A stretch of 37,239 nucleotides of DNA from an uncultured Oscillibacter sp. (GCA_900544105.1 UQUC01000013.1:1-37239); one strand, 5' to 3'; positions 14,889 to 23,785 are shown, counted from the stretch's first letter. Numbers and translations: made by a program. Notes: a model not told the origin generated them from the letters alone.

Positions 14889-14916
14889 AAGTACCGCACC
14901 TCTCGGTGCGGTACTT
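14889..14916. terminator. Terminator after rpsU
   Basis: The stem AAGTACCGCACC/GGTGCGGTACTT has a four-base loop. On the minus strand it is followed by CTTTTTG, seven bases after the rpsU stop. Confidence 0.9.
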
Positions 14917-14923
14917 TTGCTTC

Positions 14924-15106
14924 TTAGTAGAAACGCTTCTTGTTCTTACGAGCAGCCTCAGACTTCTTGCGACGCTTCACGCTGGGGCTTTCATAATGCT
15001 CTCTCTTGCGAACCTCGGCGATAACGCCTGCCTTAGCGCAGCTACGCTTGAAACGCTTCAGTGCGCTATCGATGGATTCGCCTTCCTTGACATGAATCTC
15101 AGACAT
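14924..15106 (-). CDS. rpsU: 30S ribosomal protein S21
   Basis: 60 aa, typical length. The S21 pattern is clear: an N-terminal strand (MSEIHVKEGESID), SALKRFKRSCAKAGVIAEVRKREHYE, and a Lys/Arg-rich tail (VKRRKKSEAARKNKKRFY). It binds 16S rRNA near the anti-Shine-Dalgarno region in the small subunit. A very strong GGAGGGAGGG lies seven bases before the ATG. It is monocistronic, with its own consensus promoter and terminator. Confidence 0.97.
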   Translation of the reverse strand: MSEIHVKEGESIDSALKRFKRSCAKAGVIAEVRKREHYESPSVKRRKKSEAARKNKKRFY

Positions 15107-15181
15107 TTATATTTCCCTCCCTCCGAGACATCCGGCTTGATCCTGGATGCTTAGGGGCTACGTATAGCCTTAACGTACATC

Positions 15182-15210
15182 ATTATAGGAAATAATCAGA
15201 AGAAAGTCAA
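15182..15210 (-). promoter_or_regulatory. Sigma-A promoter of rpsU
   Basis: TTGACT and TATAAT on the minus strand are separated by exactly 17 bases. The leader of about 70 bases is purine-rich before the start codon. Confidence 0.88.
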
Positions 15211-15271
15211 GGATTTTTTCTCAAATCCGAAAAATTTGATGGTTTCCCGCATTTGAGCCGGTCACTTTCCC

Positions 15272-17698
15272 TTACTGGGGCTTTACGATCAGGTTGATCA
15301 GACGGTTCTTGACCAGAATGGTCTTGACGATCTGCATCCCCTCGGTAGCCTTCTGCACCTTATCCACAGACAGTGCGGCGGCCTTGACGGTCTCCTCGTC
15401 GCTGTCCACAGCCACGGTAACGGTGCCCTTCATCTTGCCGTTGACCTGAATGGCCATCTCCACAGAGGAAGCCACGGTCTTGCTGGCGTCATACACAGGC
15501 CACTCCGCCTGGCAACACATCTTATGGGTCTTGGCAGCGAAGCCCAGCGTCTCCCACAGCTCCTCGGTGATGTGGGGTGCAAAGGGATTCAGCAGGCGCA
15601 GCAGGATGCCCAGATCGCCCCGGGTCACGCCGTTGGCGGTCATTTCGTTGACAGCAGTCATCATGGCGGCGATGGCGGTGTTCATCTTCAGGGTGTCGAT
15701 ATCGTCCGTGACCTTCTTGATGGTCTTGTGAAGGATGACCTCGTTAGCCGGGGTCAACTCCTCGCTGTCAGCCGCAGACTCCGCCAGATTCCAGACCTTA
15801 TCCAGGAAGCGCTTGGAGCCCTTCACCGCGTCGGTAGACCAGGTGGCCGCCTGCTCAAAGTCACCCACGAACATGATATACAGACGCATGGTGTCCGCGC
15901 CGTACTGGGCCACGATATCATTGGGGTTCACCACGTTGCCCCGGGACTTGGACATCTTCTCGCCGCCCTCGCCCAGGATCATGCCGTGGCTGGTGCGCTT
16001 GGCGTAAGGCTCCTTGGTAGGCACGGCGCCGATGTCATAGAGGAACTTATGCCAGAACCGGGAGTACAGCAGATGCAGCGTAGTGTGCTCCATGCCGCCG
16101 TTGTACCAGTCCACGGGAGACCAGTACTCCAGCGCCTCCTTGGAAGCCAAGGCCTTATCATTGTGAGGGTCCATATACCGCAGGAAGTACCAGCAGGAGC
16201 CGGCCCACTGGGGCATGGTATCCGTTTCACGCTGGGCAGGGCCGCCGCACTTGGGGCAGGTGGTATTCACCCAGTCGGTCATCTTGGAGAGAGGAGATTC
16301 GCCATCGTCCGTCAGCTCGTAGCTCTCCACGTCCGGCAGCAGCAGGGGAAGCTGCTCCTCCGGCAGAGGAACCCAGCCGCACTTCTCGCACTTCACCAGG
16401 GGGATCGGCTCGCCCCAGTAGCGCTGACGGCTGAACACCCAGTCGCGGAGCTTGAAGTTGGTCTTGGGATGGCCGATGCCATGCTCCGTGACCCACTTCT
16501 TCATAACGGGGATAGCCTCCTTGACGGTGAGGCCGTTGAGGAAGTCGGAGTTGACCATGATGCCGGTATCGTCCTTCAGGGCGAAGGCACACTTGGTCAC
16601 GTCGCCGCCCTTGACCACCTCCACGATAGGCAGGCCGAAGGTGGTGGCAAAGTCCCAGTCGCGCTGATCGTGGCCGGGCACGCCCATGACGATGCCGGTG
16701 CCGTAGCCCATCAGCACATAGTCGGAAACGAAAATGGGAATGTGCTTACCGGTGACGGGATGGACGGCCTCGATGCCCTCCAGCCGGACGCCGGTCTTTT
16801 CCTTGTTCAGCTCGCCGCGCTCAAAGTCGGACTTCCGGGCAGCCTCCTGCCGGTAGGCCTCCACAGCGTCCCAGTTGGTCAGCTGATCCTTCCACTGGGC
16901 GAGGTAGGGGTGCTCGGGAGAGATGACCATATAGGTCACACCGAACAGCGTGTCGCACCGGGTGGTGTAAACTGTCAGCTTGTCGCCGTTGGTGGCGGTG
17001 AAGTCCACCTCGGTACCCTCGCTGCGGCCGATCCAGTTGCGCTGCTGGATCTTGACCCGCTCGATATAGTCCACATCATCCAGATCGTCGATGAGGCGGT
17101 CGGCGTACTTGGTAATGGCCAGCATCCACTGGCTCTTTTCCTTGCGGATGACCTCGCTGCCGCAGCGCTCGCAGACGCCCTCTACGACTTCCTCGTTGGC
17201 CAGCACGCACTTGCAGCTGGTGCACCAGTTCACGGGCATGGACGCCTTATAAGCAAGGCCCTTCTTGAAGAGCTGGAGGAAGATCCACTGGGTCCACTTA
17301 TAGTAGCTGGGGTCCGTGGTGTCCACCACCCGGTCCCAGTCGAAGGAATAGCCCAGCATGTGAAGCTGCTTGGTGAAGTTGGCGATGTTCTGCTTGGTGA
17401 CGATGGCGGGGTGGACGTGGTTCTTGATGGCGTAGTTCTCCGTAGGCAGGCCAAAGGCATCAAAGCCGATGGGGAACAGCACGTTGTAACCCTGCATCCG
17501 CTTCTTGCGGCAGATGATGTCCATGGCGGTGAAGGGACGGGCGTGGCCCACGTGGAGGCCCTGACCGGAGGGATAGGGGAACTCGATGAGGCCGTAGAAC
17601 TTCTCCCGGGCCTTGTCCCCGGTGACGGCGGTGAAGGGCTTTTCCTCCAGCCACTTCTCCTGCCATTTCTTTTCAATGGCTGTAAAATCGTACTTCAT
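15272..17698 (-). CDS. leuS: Leucyl-tRNA synthetase
   Basis: 808 aa, normal for bacterial LeuRS. The HIGH-type motif occurs as PYPSGQGLHVGHARP (about residues 38-52) and the KMSKS loop as GEKMSKSRGN near residue 580. Between them lie zinc-type cysteine pairs (CTSCKC, CERCG, CEKCGW, CPKCGG), the CP1 editing domain with its threonine-rich TTRCDTLFGVTY region, and a C-terminal anticodon-binding and tail domain. It charges tRNA-Leu. AAAGGAG is seven bases before the ATG. It is transcribed behind a small membrane-protein gene and a T-box leader, so uncharged tRNA-Leu should raise its expression. Confidence 0.97.
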   Translation of the reverse strand: MKYDFTAIEKKWQEKWLEEKPFTAVTGDKAREKFYGLIEFPYPSGQGLHVGHARPFTAMDIICRKKRMQGYNVLFPIGFDAFGLPTENYAIKNHVHPAIVTKQNIANFTKQLHMLGYSFDWDRVVDTTDPSYYKWTQWIFLQLFKKGLAYKASMPVNWCTSCKCVLANEEVVEGVCERCGSEVIRKEKSQWMLAITKYADRLIDDLDDVDYIERVKIQQRNWIGRSEGTEVDFTATNGDKLTVYTTRCDTLFGVTYMVISPEHPYLAQWKDQLTNWDAVEAYRQEAARKSDFERGELNKEKTGVRLEGIEAVHPVTGKHIPIFVSDYVLMGYGTGIVMGVPGHDQRDWDFATTFGLPIVEVVKGGDVTKCAFALKDDTGIMVNSDFLNGLTVKEAIPVMKKWVTEHGIGHPKTNFKLRDWVFSRQRYWGEPIPLVKCEKCGWVPLPEEQLPLLLPDVESYELTDDGESPLSKMTDWVNTTCPKCGGPAQRETDTMPQWAGSCWYFLRYMDPHNDKALASKEALEYWSPVDWYNGGMEHTTLHLLYSRFWHKFLYDIGAVPTKEPYAKRTSHGMILGEGGEKMSKSRGNVVNPNDIVAQYGADTMRLYIMFVGDFEQAATWSTDAVKGSKRFLDKVWNLAESAADSEELTPANEVILHKTIKKVTDDIDTLKMNTAIAAMMTAVNEMTANGVTRGDLGILLRLLNPFAPHITEELWETLGFAAKTHKMCCQAEWPVYDASKTVASSVEMAIQVNGKMKGTVTVAVDSDEETVKAAALSVDKVQKATEGMQIVKTILVKNRLINLIVKPQ

Positions 17699-17746
17699 GG
17701 TTGACTCCTTTTATCTGAAATGTTCTGCATTTTGATCGATTTGATC

Positions 17747-18106
17747 TCAGGACCGCTTTTGTGTCCGCTGCTTGACGCGCCACCAGACCAGCTGAACGGC
17801 CAACGCGATCAACGCCGCTGCCCACAGCATCTGAAAAGCTGTTGCAGGTTCAAAGTTCCCGCCCCATTTCTCCGTTCCGAACACGGACAGGCAGACACAG
17901 GATACCAGCAGGGACAGGGCGTTTCCCAAAAACAGGGCTTTCAGGCTGTTTTTATGGTATGCCCATTTCATCAGCGTAATCACGCCGATGATAGACAGGA
18001 AATTTGCCAATACTCCACCCGTTTCCCCATGTCCCCAAAGGCCCAGATACGCATAGGGAACGCCGTAGGCCAGAAAAGGAACGCGAGAATCCCACAGCTT
18101 TTTCAT
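17747..18106 (-). CDS. Small four-helix membrane protein between T-box and leuS
   Basis: 119 aa with four hydrophobic segments (about residues 12-30, 32-47, 58-78 and 88-108) and a basic C-terminus (VKQRTQKRS). The start at 18106 has GAGGTG seven bases upstream. No family recognised. It lies 34 bases after the T-box terminator and 48 bases before leuS on the same strand, with no visible promoter between, so it is predicted to share the T-box-controlled transcript. A role in leucine uptake or export would fit the regulation, but the sequence itself does not show this. Confidence 0.68.
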   Translation of the reverse strand: MKKLWDSRVPFLAYGVPYAYLGLWGHGETGGVLANFLSIIGVITLMKWAYHKNSLKALFLGNALSLLVSCVCLSVFGTEKWGGNFEPATAFQMLWAAALIALAVQLVWWRVKQRTQKRS

Positions 18107-18139
18107 CCCGCAACACCTCACGCTTTCCGATGAATAAGA

Positions 18140-18370
18140 AAACGCCCCTAAGCCTTACGGCTCAGGGGCGTTGAAAACGCGGTACCACCCTGTTTCCGCC
18201 GGTTTCCCGGCGCTCGGTGCGGCAGATAACGATGCCAGCCGTTCCGCCCTACTGCTGTTCAGGTGAAAGACTCCGGGGCCAGTCCTCCCAGGCTCCCCCA
18301 CCGGCTTGCAGCAAACGCCGGCTCTCTGAAGGCGGGATACCAGGGCTTTTTCCCCATCTCAGTCGATAAC
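18140..18370 (-). promoter_or_regulatory. T-box leader (probably leucine-specific) controlling leuS
   Basis: On the minus strand, in order: a Stem I region with AGAGAGCCGGC and CAAGCCGGT distal elements, a likely specifier stretch GGACTGGCCCCGGAGT (CTG = Leu), the conserved T-box GGGTGGTACCGCG (18178-18190), and a terminator ACGCCCCT-GAGCC/GGCTT-AGGGGCGT with TTTTC. Uncharged tRNA binding to the specifier and T-box would form the antiterminator. The specifier assignment is by eye. Confidence 0.9.
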
Positions 18371-18376
18371 GGATTT

Positions 18377-18405
18377 ATTTTATGCGCAAACCACCGGTTT
18401 GTCAA
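18377..18405 (-). promoter_or_regulatory. Sigma-A promoter of the T-box/leuS operon
   Basis: TTGACA and TAAAAT on the minus strand are separated by 17 bases, just upstream of the T-box leader and after the tgt stop. Confidence 0.85.
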
Positions 18406-18443
18406 GTCCTCTTACCGGCAACAACAGGCAAAACCGTTCCAAA

Positions 18444-19577
18444 TCAGGCCCGTTTTTCCAGATTGCCACTGTATTTCTCCCGGAAGTCGACAAAGGTGCC
18501 GTTGTCCAGTGCCTCCCGGATCTTGGCCATCAGTTCGTTGTAGAACCAGAGGTTGTGCAGCACCGCCAGACGCAGGGCCAGCACCTCGTCCGCCTTGAAC
18601 AGGTGGCGCAGGTAGGCCCGGGAATGGCTCCGGCACACCGGGCAGTTGCAGCTTTCGCTGATGGGCCGGTCATCGGTGATATACTTCTCGTTCATGATGT
18701 TCACGGTGCCCTCCCAGGTAAAGAGCTTTCCGTGACGGCCATTGCGGGAAGGCATCACGCAGTCGAAGAAGTCCACGCCCCGGGCCACGGCCTCAATGAT
18801 GTTGCTGGGGGTTCCCACGCCCATGAGATACCGGGGCTTGTCCGCCGGGGCAAAAGGCTCCACCACGTCGATCATCTCGTACATCACCTCGGCAGGCTCT
18901 CCCACCGCCAGGCCGCCGATGGCGTAGCCGTCGCAGTCGATCTTGGCGATCTCCTGCATATGCCAGGCCCGAAGATCCGCGAAGGTGGCGCCCTGGTTGA
19001 TGCCAAACAGCATCTGATGGGGATTCACCGTATCCGGCAGGCTGTTGAGCCGGTCATGCTCCACCTTGCAGCGCTGGAGCCAGCGGAGGGTCCGCTCCAC
19101 CGACGCCTTGGCGTACTCATACCGGGCCGGGTTCTCCACGCACTCGTCAAAGGCCATGGCAATATCGCTGCCCAGATTGGACTGGATCTGCATGGATTCC
19201 TCCGGGCCCATAAAGATCCGGTGGCCGTCGATATGGCTGGCGAAGGTGACGCCCTCCTCCTTGATCTTCCGCAGAGAGGCCAGCGAAAACACCTGAAATC
19301 CGCCGGAATCCGTGAGGATCGGCCCGTCCCAATTCATAAATTTATGGAGGCCGCCCATCTGCCGCACCACCTTGTCACCGGGACGGAGATGCAGATGGTA
19401 GGTGTTGGACAGCTCGATCTGGCAGCCCACATTTTTCAAATCCAACGCCGAAACGCCGCCCTTGATGGCTCCCTGCGTACCCACATTCATAAACACCGGG
19501 GTCTGCACCGTGCCGCCGTGGGCGCAGGAGAATTCGCCCCGCCGGGCCTTCCCCTCTGTTTTCAAGATCTTAAACAT
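18444..19577 (-). CDS. tgt: tRNA-guanine(34) transglycosylase (queuine/preQ1)
   Basis: 377 aa, typical length. Family hallmarks: TPVFMNVGTQGA near the N-terminus, GGLHKFMNWDGPILTDSGGFQVFSL region with the catalytic Asp (TDSGGFQ), the GGLAVGE substrate loop, the second Asp region FDCVMPSRNGRHG, and the C-terminal zinc site CNCPVCRSHSRAYLRHL. It exchanges guanine-34 for preQ1 in tRNAs with GUN anticodons. ATG 19577 is preferred: AAAGGA lies eight bases upstream, while the in-frame GTG at 19583 sits too close. It has its own promoter and ends before the leuS T-box promoter. Confidence 0.96.
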   Translation of the reverse strand: MFKILKTEGKARRGEFSCAHGGTVQTPVFMNVGTQGAIKGGVSALDLKNVGCQIELSNTYHLHLRPGDKVVRQMGGLHKFMNWDGPILTDSGGFQVFSLASLRKIKEEGVTFASHIDGHRIFMGPEESMQIQSNLGSDIAMAFDECVENPARYEYAKASVERTLRWLQRCKVEHDRLNSLPDTVNPHQMLFGINQGATFADLRAWHMQEIAKIDCDGYAIGGLAVGEPAEVMYEMIDVVEPFAPADKPRYLMGVGTPSNIIEAVARGVDFFDCVMPSRNGRHGKLFTWEGTVNIMNEKYITDDRPISESCNCPVCRSHSRAYLRHLFKADEVLALRLAVLHNLWFYNELMAKIREALDNGTFVDFREKYSGNLEKRA

Positions 19578-19614
19578 AGCCACATTCCTTTTCGTTTATT
19601 GCAAATGCCCTTAC

Positions 19615-19643
19615 ATTATAATATAGGGTACCGGAATGTGCAA
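19615..19643 (-). promoter_or_regulatory. Sigma-A promoter of tgt
   Basis: TTGCAC and TATAAT on the minus strand are separated by 17 bases, 38 bases before the start codon. Confidence 0.8.
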
Positions 19644-19680
19644 GAGCGTTATCACCCGCAAAAGCTGACGATTTGACAAA

Positions 19681-19713
19681 AACGCACCGGGAGACGCTGT
19701 CTCCCGGTGCGTT
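19681..19713 (-). terminator. Terminator after fba
   Basis: The stem AACGCACCGGGAGAC/GTCTCCCGGTGCGTT has a three-base loop and is followed on the minus strand by TTTTG. Confidence 0.92.
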
Positions 19714-19742
19714 TGGGGTAAAATCAATCAGATAACACCAAA

Positions 19743-20711
19743 TCAGGCCTTGCCAGCGCAGCCGAGGACGTCCACCAGCTTGTGACGGACCAGTTCCTTG
19801 ATGTTGGCGCGGGCGGGCTTCAGGTACTCGCGGGGATCGAACTTGTCGGGATGCTCTGCCATGAACTTACGGATGGTGCCGGTCATGGCCAGACGCAGGT
19901 CGGAGTCGATGTTGATCTTGCAGACGGACAGCTTGGCAGCCTGACGCAGCTGCTCCTCGGGCACGCCGATGGCGTTGGGCATCTGACCGCCGAACTCGTT
20001 GACCATCTTCACATACTCCTGAGGCACAGAAGAAGAACCGTGGAGCACGATGGGGAAGCCGGGCAGACGCTTGGAGACCTCTTCCAGAACGTCGAAACGC
20101 AGGGGAGGGGGAACCAGGATGCCCTTTTCATTGCGGGTGCACTGCTCAGGCTTGAACTTATAAGCGCCGTGAGAGGTGCCGATGGCAATGGCCAGAGAGT
20201 CGCAGCCGGTCTTGGCAACGAACTCCTCGACCTCCTCGGGGCGGGTGTAGGAAGCCTCGTGAGCGGCGACCTTCACATCATCCTCGATGCCGGCCAGAGT
20301 GCCCAGCTCGGCCTCGACCACAACGCCGTGATCGTGGGCATACTCCACGACCTTCTTGGTGATCTCGATGTTCTCAGCAAAGGGCTTGCCGGAAGCGTCG
20401 ATCATGACGGAGGTGAAGCCGCCGTCAATGCAGCTCTTGCAGGTCTCGAAGTCCGGGCCATGGTCCAGGTGCAGAACGATGGGGATATCGGGGCAGCACT
20501 CTACGGCGGCCTCAACCAGCTTCACCAGGTAGGTGTGGTTGGCATAGGCGCGGGCGCCCTTGGAAACCTGCAGGATCACGGGAGCGTGCTCCTCCTGGCA
20601 AGCCTCGGTAATGCCCTGCACGATCTCCATATTGTTGACGTTGAACGCGCCGATGGCATAGCCGCCATCATAAGCTTTCTTGAACATTTCAGTAGAAGTA
20701 ACCAGTGGCAT
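19743..20711 (-). CDS. fba: Class II fructose-bisphosphate aldolase
   Basis: 322 aa. Class II zinc-aldolase features: AIGAFNVNNMEI near the N-terminus, the metal-ligand segment VLHLDHGPDFE, VEAELGTLAG with conserved Glu, a second His in AIGTSHGAYKF, the phosphate-binding LHGSSSVP, and KINIDSDLR near the C-terminus. It interconverts fructose 1,6-bisphosphate with DHAP and glyceraldehyde 3-phosphate. TAGGAGG is eight bases before ATG 20711. It is divergent from the PPi-dependent phosphofructokinase gene, the preceding glycolytic step, so one intergenic region of about 220 bases serves both. Confidence 0.96.
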   Translation of the reverse strand: MPLVTSTEMFKKAYDGGYAIGAFNVNNMEIVQGITEACQEEHAPVILQVSKGARAYANHTYLVKLVEAAVECCPDIPIVLHLDHGPDFETCKSCIDGGFTSVMIDASGKPFAENIEITKKVVEYAHDHGVVVEAELGTLAGIEDDVKVAAHEASYTRPEEVEEFVAKTGCDSLAIAIGTSHGAYKFKPEQCTRNEKGILVPPPLRFDVLEEVSKRLPGFPIVLHGSSSVPQEYVKMVNEFGGQMPNAIGVPEEQLRQAAKLSVCKINIDSDLRLAMTGTIRKFMAEHPDKFDPREYLKPARANIKELVRHKLVDVLGCAGKA

Positions 20712-20832
20712 ACGAACATCCTCCTATAAAATATAACTTTCTATTTGGGGATCTATCCGTTTTTCATCCCGGAAGCCCTTGTGAACATATTGACAATTTT
20801 TTAGATTTCTGGGAGGAAAACGTTTTTCTTTT

Positions 20833-20863
20833 ATTATAATATCACAAAAAAAATAAATTGCAA
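20833..20863 (-). promoter_or_regulatory. Probable promoter of fba
   Basis: TTGCAA and TATAAT on the minus strand with a long 19-base spacer; AT-rich surroundings. Confidence 0.55.
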
Positions 20864-20866
20864 GTA

Positions 20867-20895
20867 TTTACTTTCTAAAATTTCGATGATATGAT
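20867..20895 (+). promoter_or_regulatory. Probable promoter of the PPi-PFK gene
   Basis: TTTACT and TATGAT are separated by 17 bases, starting next to the fba -35 region, so the two divergent promoters are back to back. Confidence 0.6.
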
Positions 20896-20933
20896 ACAGG
20901 TATCTTATTTTGAATCGTCAGGAGGATTTTCAT

Positions 20934-22172
20934 ATGAGCGAATTAAAAGGCGCCTGTATCTTCGGTCAGTCCGGCGGTCCCACTTCCGTCATCAACGCCA
21001 GTGCTTACGGCGTGATCGCAACTGCCCTGAAGAACCCCAACATCACCCGGGTCCTGGGTGCGGAGCACGGCATCAAGGGTGTTCTGAATGACCGTCTGTT
21101 CGACATGGGCCAGGAGGACCCCGCCGAGCTGGAGCTGCTGAAGTACACTCCGTCCTCTGCCCTTGGTTCCTGCCGCTATAAGATGGCGGATCCCGATGTG
21201 GATGACACGGATTACAAGCGTATTTTGGAGATCTTCAAGAAATATGACGTCCGTTACTTCTTCTATAACGGCGGCAACGATTCCATGGACACCTGCAACA
21301 AGATCTCCAAGTATATGCAGAAGGTCGGCTATGACTGCCGCGTGATGGGCGTGCCCAAGACCATCGATAACGACCTGTTCGGCACCGACCACTGCCCCGG
21401 CTTCGCTTCCGCTGCCAAGTACATCGCCACCTCCTGCATGGAGGTCTATCAGGACGCCCGTGTCTATGACACCGGCATGGTCTGCATCATGGAGATCATG
21501 GGCCGTCACGCCGGCTGGCTGGCTGGCGCTGCTGCTCTGGCTACCGCTTACGGCGCAGGTCCCGACCTGGTGTACCTCCCCGAGGTGGACTTCGACATGG
21601 ACAAGTTCCTGGCCGACGTGGACCGCATCTATAAGGAAAAGGGCAACTGCATGGTGGCCGTTTCCGAGGGCATCCACTATGCTGACGGCACCTTCGTCTC
21701 TGAGGCAAAGACCTCTGCCACCGACGGCTTCGGCCACGCTCAGCTGGGCGGTCTGGCTGCTCACCTGGCCTCTGTGGTCAAGGAAAAGACCGGCGCCAAG
21801 GTCCGTGGTATCGAGCTGAGCCTGTTGCAGCGCTGCGGCGCACATCTGGCCTCTGAGACCGACATCGAGGAATCCGTCATGAGCGGCAAGGCCGCCGTGG
21901 AGAACGCCGTGGCCGGCATTACCGATAAGATGGTCGGCTTCCAGTGCACCCGCGACAACGGCAAGTACATCTGCAAGACGGAGCTGCTGAACCTCACTGA
22001 CGTGGCCAACACCGAGAAGAAGGTTCCCTTGGAGTGGATCAACAAGGAGCACAACGGCGTGGAGCAGCCCTTCATCGACTACGTACTGCCCCTGATCCAG
22101 GGCGAGCCCAACCTGCCCAAGGTGGATTCCCTGCCCCGCTTCGCCAAGCTGAAGAAGGTTCTGGCAAAGTAA
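20934..22172 (+). CDS. pfp: Pyrophosphate-dependent 6-phosphofructokinase
   Basis: 412 aa. The PFK fold is shown by GQSGGPTSVINAS at the N-terminus and PKTIDNDLFGTDH at 141-153. Two positions indicate PPi and not ATP use: Asp in GGNDS (113-117; ATP enzymes have Gly) and Lys in PKTIDND (ATP enzymes have Gly). Also present are MEIMGRHAGWLA for fructose-6-phosphate binding and a C-terminal LQRCGAH region. It reversibly phosphorylates fructose 6-phosphate and so saves ATP in anaerobes. The start is fixed by AGGAGG eight bases before ATG 20934. High use of GCC/CTG/AAG codons suggests high expression. Confidence 0.94.
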   Translation: MSELKGACIFGQSGGPTSVINASAYGVIATALKNPNITRVLGAEHGIKGVLNDRLFDMGQEDPAELELLKYTPSSALGSCRYKMADPDVDDTDYKRILEIFKKYDVRYFFYNGGNDSMDTCNKISKYMQKVGYDCRVMGVPKTIDNDLFGTDHCPGFASAAKYIATSCMEVYQDARVYDTGMVCIMEIMGRHAGWLAGAAALATAYGAGPDLVYLPEVDFDMDKFLADVDRIYKEKGNCMVAVSEGIHYADGTFVSEAKTSATDGFGHAQLGGLAAHLASVVKEKTGAKVRGIELSLLQRCGAHLASETDIEESVMSGKAAVENAVAGITDKMVGFQCTRDNGKYICKTELLNLTDVANTEKKVPLEWINKEHNGVEQPFIDYVLPLIQGEPNLPKVDSLPRFAKLKKVLAK

Positions 22173-22198
22173 GTCTCCCCTTTTGAATCACAAAACAC

Positions 22199-22229
22199 AG
22201 CCGCCTGATGGAGTATCCATCAGGCGGCT
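22199..22229. terminator. Bidirectional terminator between pfp and coaX
   Basis: The stem AGCCGCCTGATGGA/TCCATCAGGCGGCT has a three-base loop. It lies 27 bases after the pfp stop, and the minus-strand coaX gene ends 50 bases on the other side. Confidence 0.85.
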
Positions 22230-22278
22230 GATTTACTGCTTCCCTATTGCTTTACTGCTTTCTGTTCATTTTTCCGAT

Positions 22279-23049
22279 TTACTGGTTTCTCTTATAGATG
22301 GCCCACAGGCCCTTCATCAGCAGCGTTTTATCGTAAAGGATCTTGTTCCGGCAGAATTTCACGATAAAGGGCGCGCTGCCGCCGGTGGCCACAATGTGCA
22401 GCTCCTTTCCGGGAAATTCCCCCCGGATGCGGTCGATGATGCCGTCCAGCATGGCGGCGGTGCCGTATACGATACCGGAGCGCATACAATCCTCCGTGCT
22501 TTTGCCGATCAGGTTTTTCGGGGCCTGAAGGGAAATGGCCGGGAGCTGGGCCGCCCGCCGGGAGAGGGCCTCCAGAGAGACGTTGACCCCCGGCAGCAGA
22601 AGGCCGCCCTCATAGGTCCGTCCCTCGGAAATGACACCGATGGTGGTGGCGGTACCCATGTCAATGGTGATGATGGGCGCTGTGAACTGTTCCAGCGCCG
22701 ACACAGCGTCCGCCACAATGTCCGCCCCCACCTGACTTTGGACCGCCAGGCGGATATTCAGTCCCGTTTTCACGCCGGGGCCCACCACCACAGGCGGCTT
22801 GCCCAGCAGACGGGTCAGCGCTTTCACCATCATAAAGTTCAGCGGCGGCACCACGCTGCACAGAATGGAATCCGTCACATCCTCATAGCGGAAATGGTAA
22901 AGCTGAAACAGGTTCATCAGATCCACGCAAATCTGATCTGCCGTCTTTCGGTAGTCCGTATCCAAGGATGCCAAAAAGCGCAGCTCCCCATCCAGCCCAA
23001 ACAGCCCTGTGGAAATCGTGGAGTTGCCAATATCGACCGCCAGCAGCAT
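22279..23049 (-). CDS. coaX: Type III pantothenate kinase
   Basis: 256 aa, typical of CoaX. The ASKHA-fold signatures are present: the N-terminal phosphate loop MLLAVDIGNSTI (Asp6), the pantothenate-binding GPGVKTGLNI (about 91-100), Asp110 in GADIVADAV, the TIDMGTATT motif with Asp130, and a C-terminal ATGG. It phosphorylates pantothenate, the first step of coenzyme A synthesis; the type III enzyme is not feedback-inhibited by CoA and needs a monovalent cation. AGGAGG is nine bases before ATG 23049. Upstream in-frame Met codons lack a ribosome site and overlap the divergent promoter region of ogt. Confidence 0.94.
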   Translation of the reverse strand: MLLAVDIGNSTISTGLFGLDGELRFLASLDTDYRKTADQICVDLMNLFQLYHFRYEDVTDSILCSVVPPLNFMMVKALTRLLGKPPVVVGPGVKTGLNIRLAVQSQVGADIVADAVSALEQFTAPIITIDMGTATTIGVISEGRTYEGGLLLPGVNVSLEALSRRAAQLPAISLQAPKNLIGKSTEDCMRSGIVYGTAAMLDGIIDRIRGEFPGKELHIVATGGSAPFIVKFCRNKILYDKTLLMKGLWAIYKRNQ

Positions 23050-23180
23050 ACAAAGCCGCCTCCTCTCACACAATGTATCGCTCCGCTTCATCATACCACG
23101 GAGGGATCTCTCTTGCAAGTGTCACGCCCTTGATTTATAATGGCATCGAGCCGTCATTCTATGCGTCAGGAGGGACCTTT

Positions 23181-23708
23181 ATGGAGCTGACCCGATACGC
23201 TTCCCCGCTGGGCACTATATTTTTAGCCGCTGACAACGGCGCGCTGGCCGGTCTGTGGCTGGAAGGGCAGAAATATTTTGCCGTCACACTGGACGAAGCC
23301 GCCGTGGAGCGGGACGATCTGCCCGTGTTCCGCCAGACCGCTGCGTGGCTGGATGCCTATTTTGCCAAGCGCCCCCTCCCGGATCTGCCGCCGCTGGCTC
23401 CCAGGGGCAGCGATTTCCGTCAGGCGGTATGGAAGCTGCTGTTGGAGATTCCCTACGGGCAGGTAACTACCTACGGCGCGCTGGCCCAGATTCTCCGGGA
23501 CCGGGGAATTTCCGCTGCGGCCCAGGCCGTAGGCGGTGCAGTGGGGCACAACCCCATTTCTATCCTCATTCCCTGTCACCGGGTAGTGGGGGCAGACGGC
23601 AGTCTCACCGGCTACGCCGGAGGCGTGGAGAAAAAGCGCTTTCTGCTGGCATTGGAGGGTGTGGATATGACAAATCTCTACACGCCAAAGCGGGGCACGG
23701 CCCTGTGA
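23181..23708 (+). CDS. ogt: Methylated-DNA--protein-cysteine methyltransferase
   Basis: 175 aa. A short N-terminal ribonuclease-H-like domain (about residues 1-85) is followed by the DNA-binding methyltransferase domain, with the helix-turn-helix segment YGQVTTYGALAQIL, the Asn hinge and GHNPISILIPCHRVVGADG, where Cys132 in PCHRV is the methyl acceptor. A single-turnover suicide repair protein that removes O6-alkylguanine. AGGAGGG is six bases before ATG 23181. It is divergent from coaX and ends before a strong terminator. Confidence 0.95.
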   Translation: MELTRYASPLGTIFLAADNGALAGLWLEGQKYFAVTLDEAAVERDDLPVFRQTAAWLDAYFAKRPLPDLPPLAPRGSDFRQAVWKLLLEIPYGQVTTYGALAQILRDRGISAAAQAVGGAVGHNPISILIPCHRVVGADGSLTGYAGGVEKKRFLLALEGVDMTNLYTPKRGTAL

Positions 23709-23739
23709 CCGTTCCGGCGTTCTTTATATATGCAAACAA

Positions 23740-23780
23740 ATGCCCCCGGCGGGAATATTCCCGCCGGGGGCATTTTTATT
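23740..23780. terminator. Terminator shared by ogt and spoIVA
   Basis: The stem ATGCCCCCGGCGGG/CCCGCCGGGGGCAT (23740-23773) with loop AATATT is followed by TTTTATTTAC on the plus strand; the minus strand ends in TTTG. Confidence 0.9.
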
Positions 23781-23785
23781 TACCT

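Noticed and set aside
15524..17704. A 726-codon plus-strand open frame
   Set aside because: It is the exact antisense of leuS, has no ribosome site and its His/Gly/Val-rich composition is that of a shadow frame.
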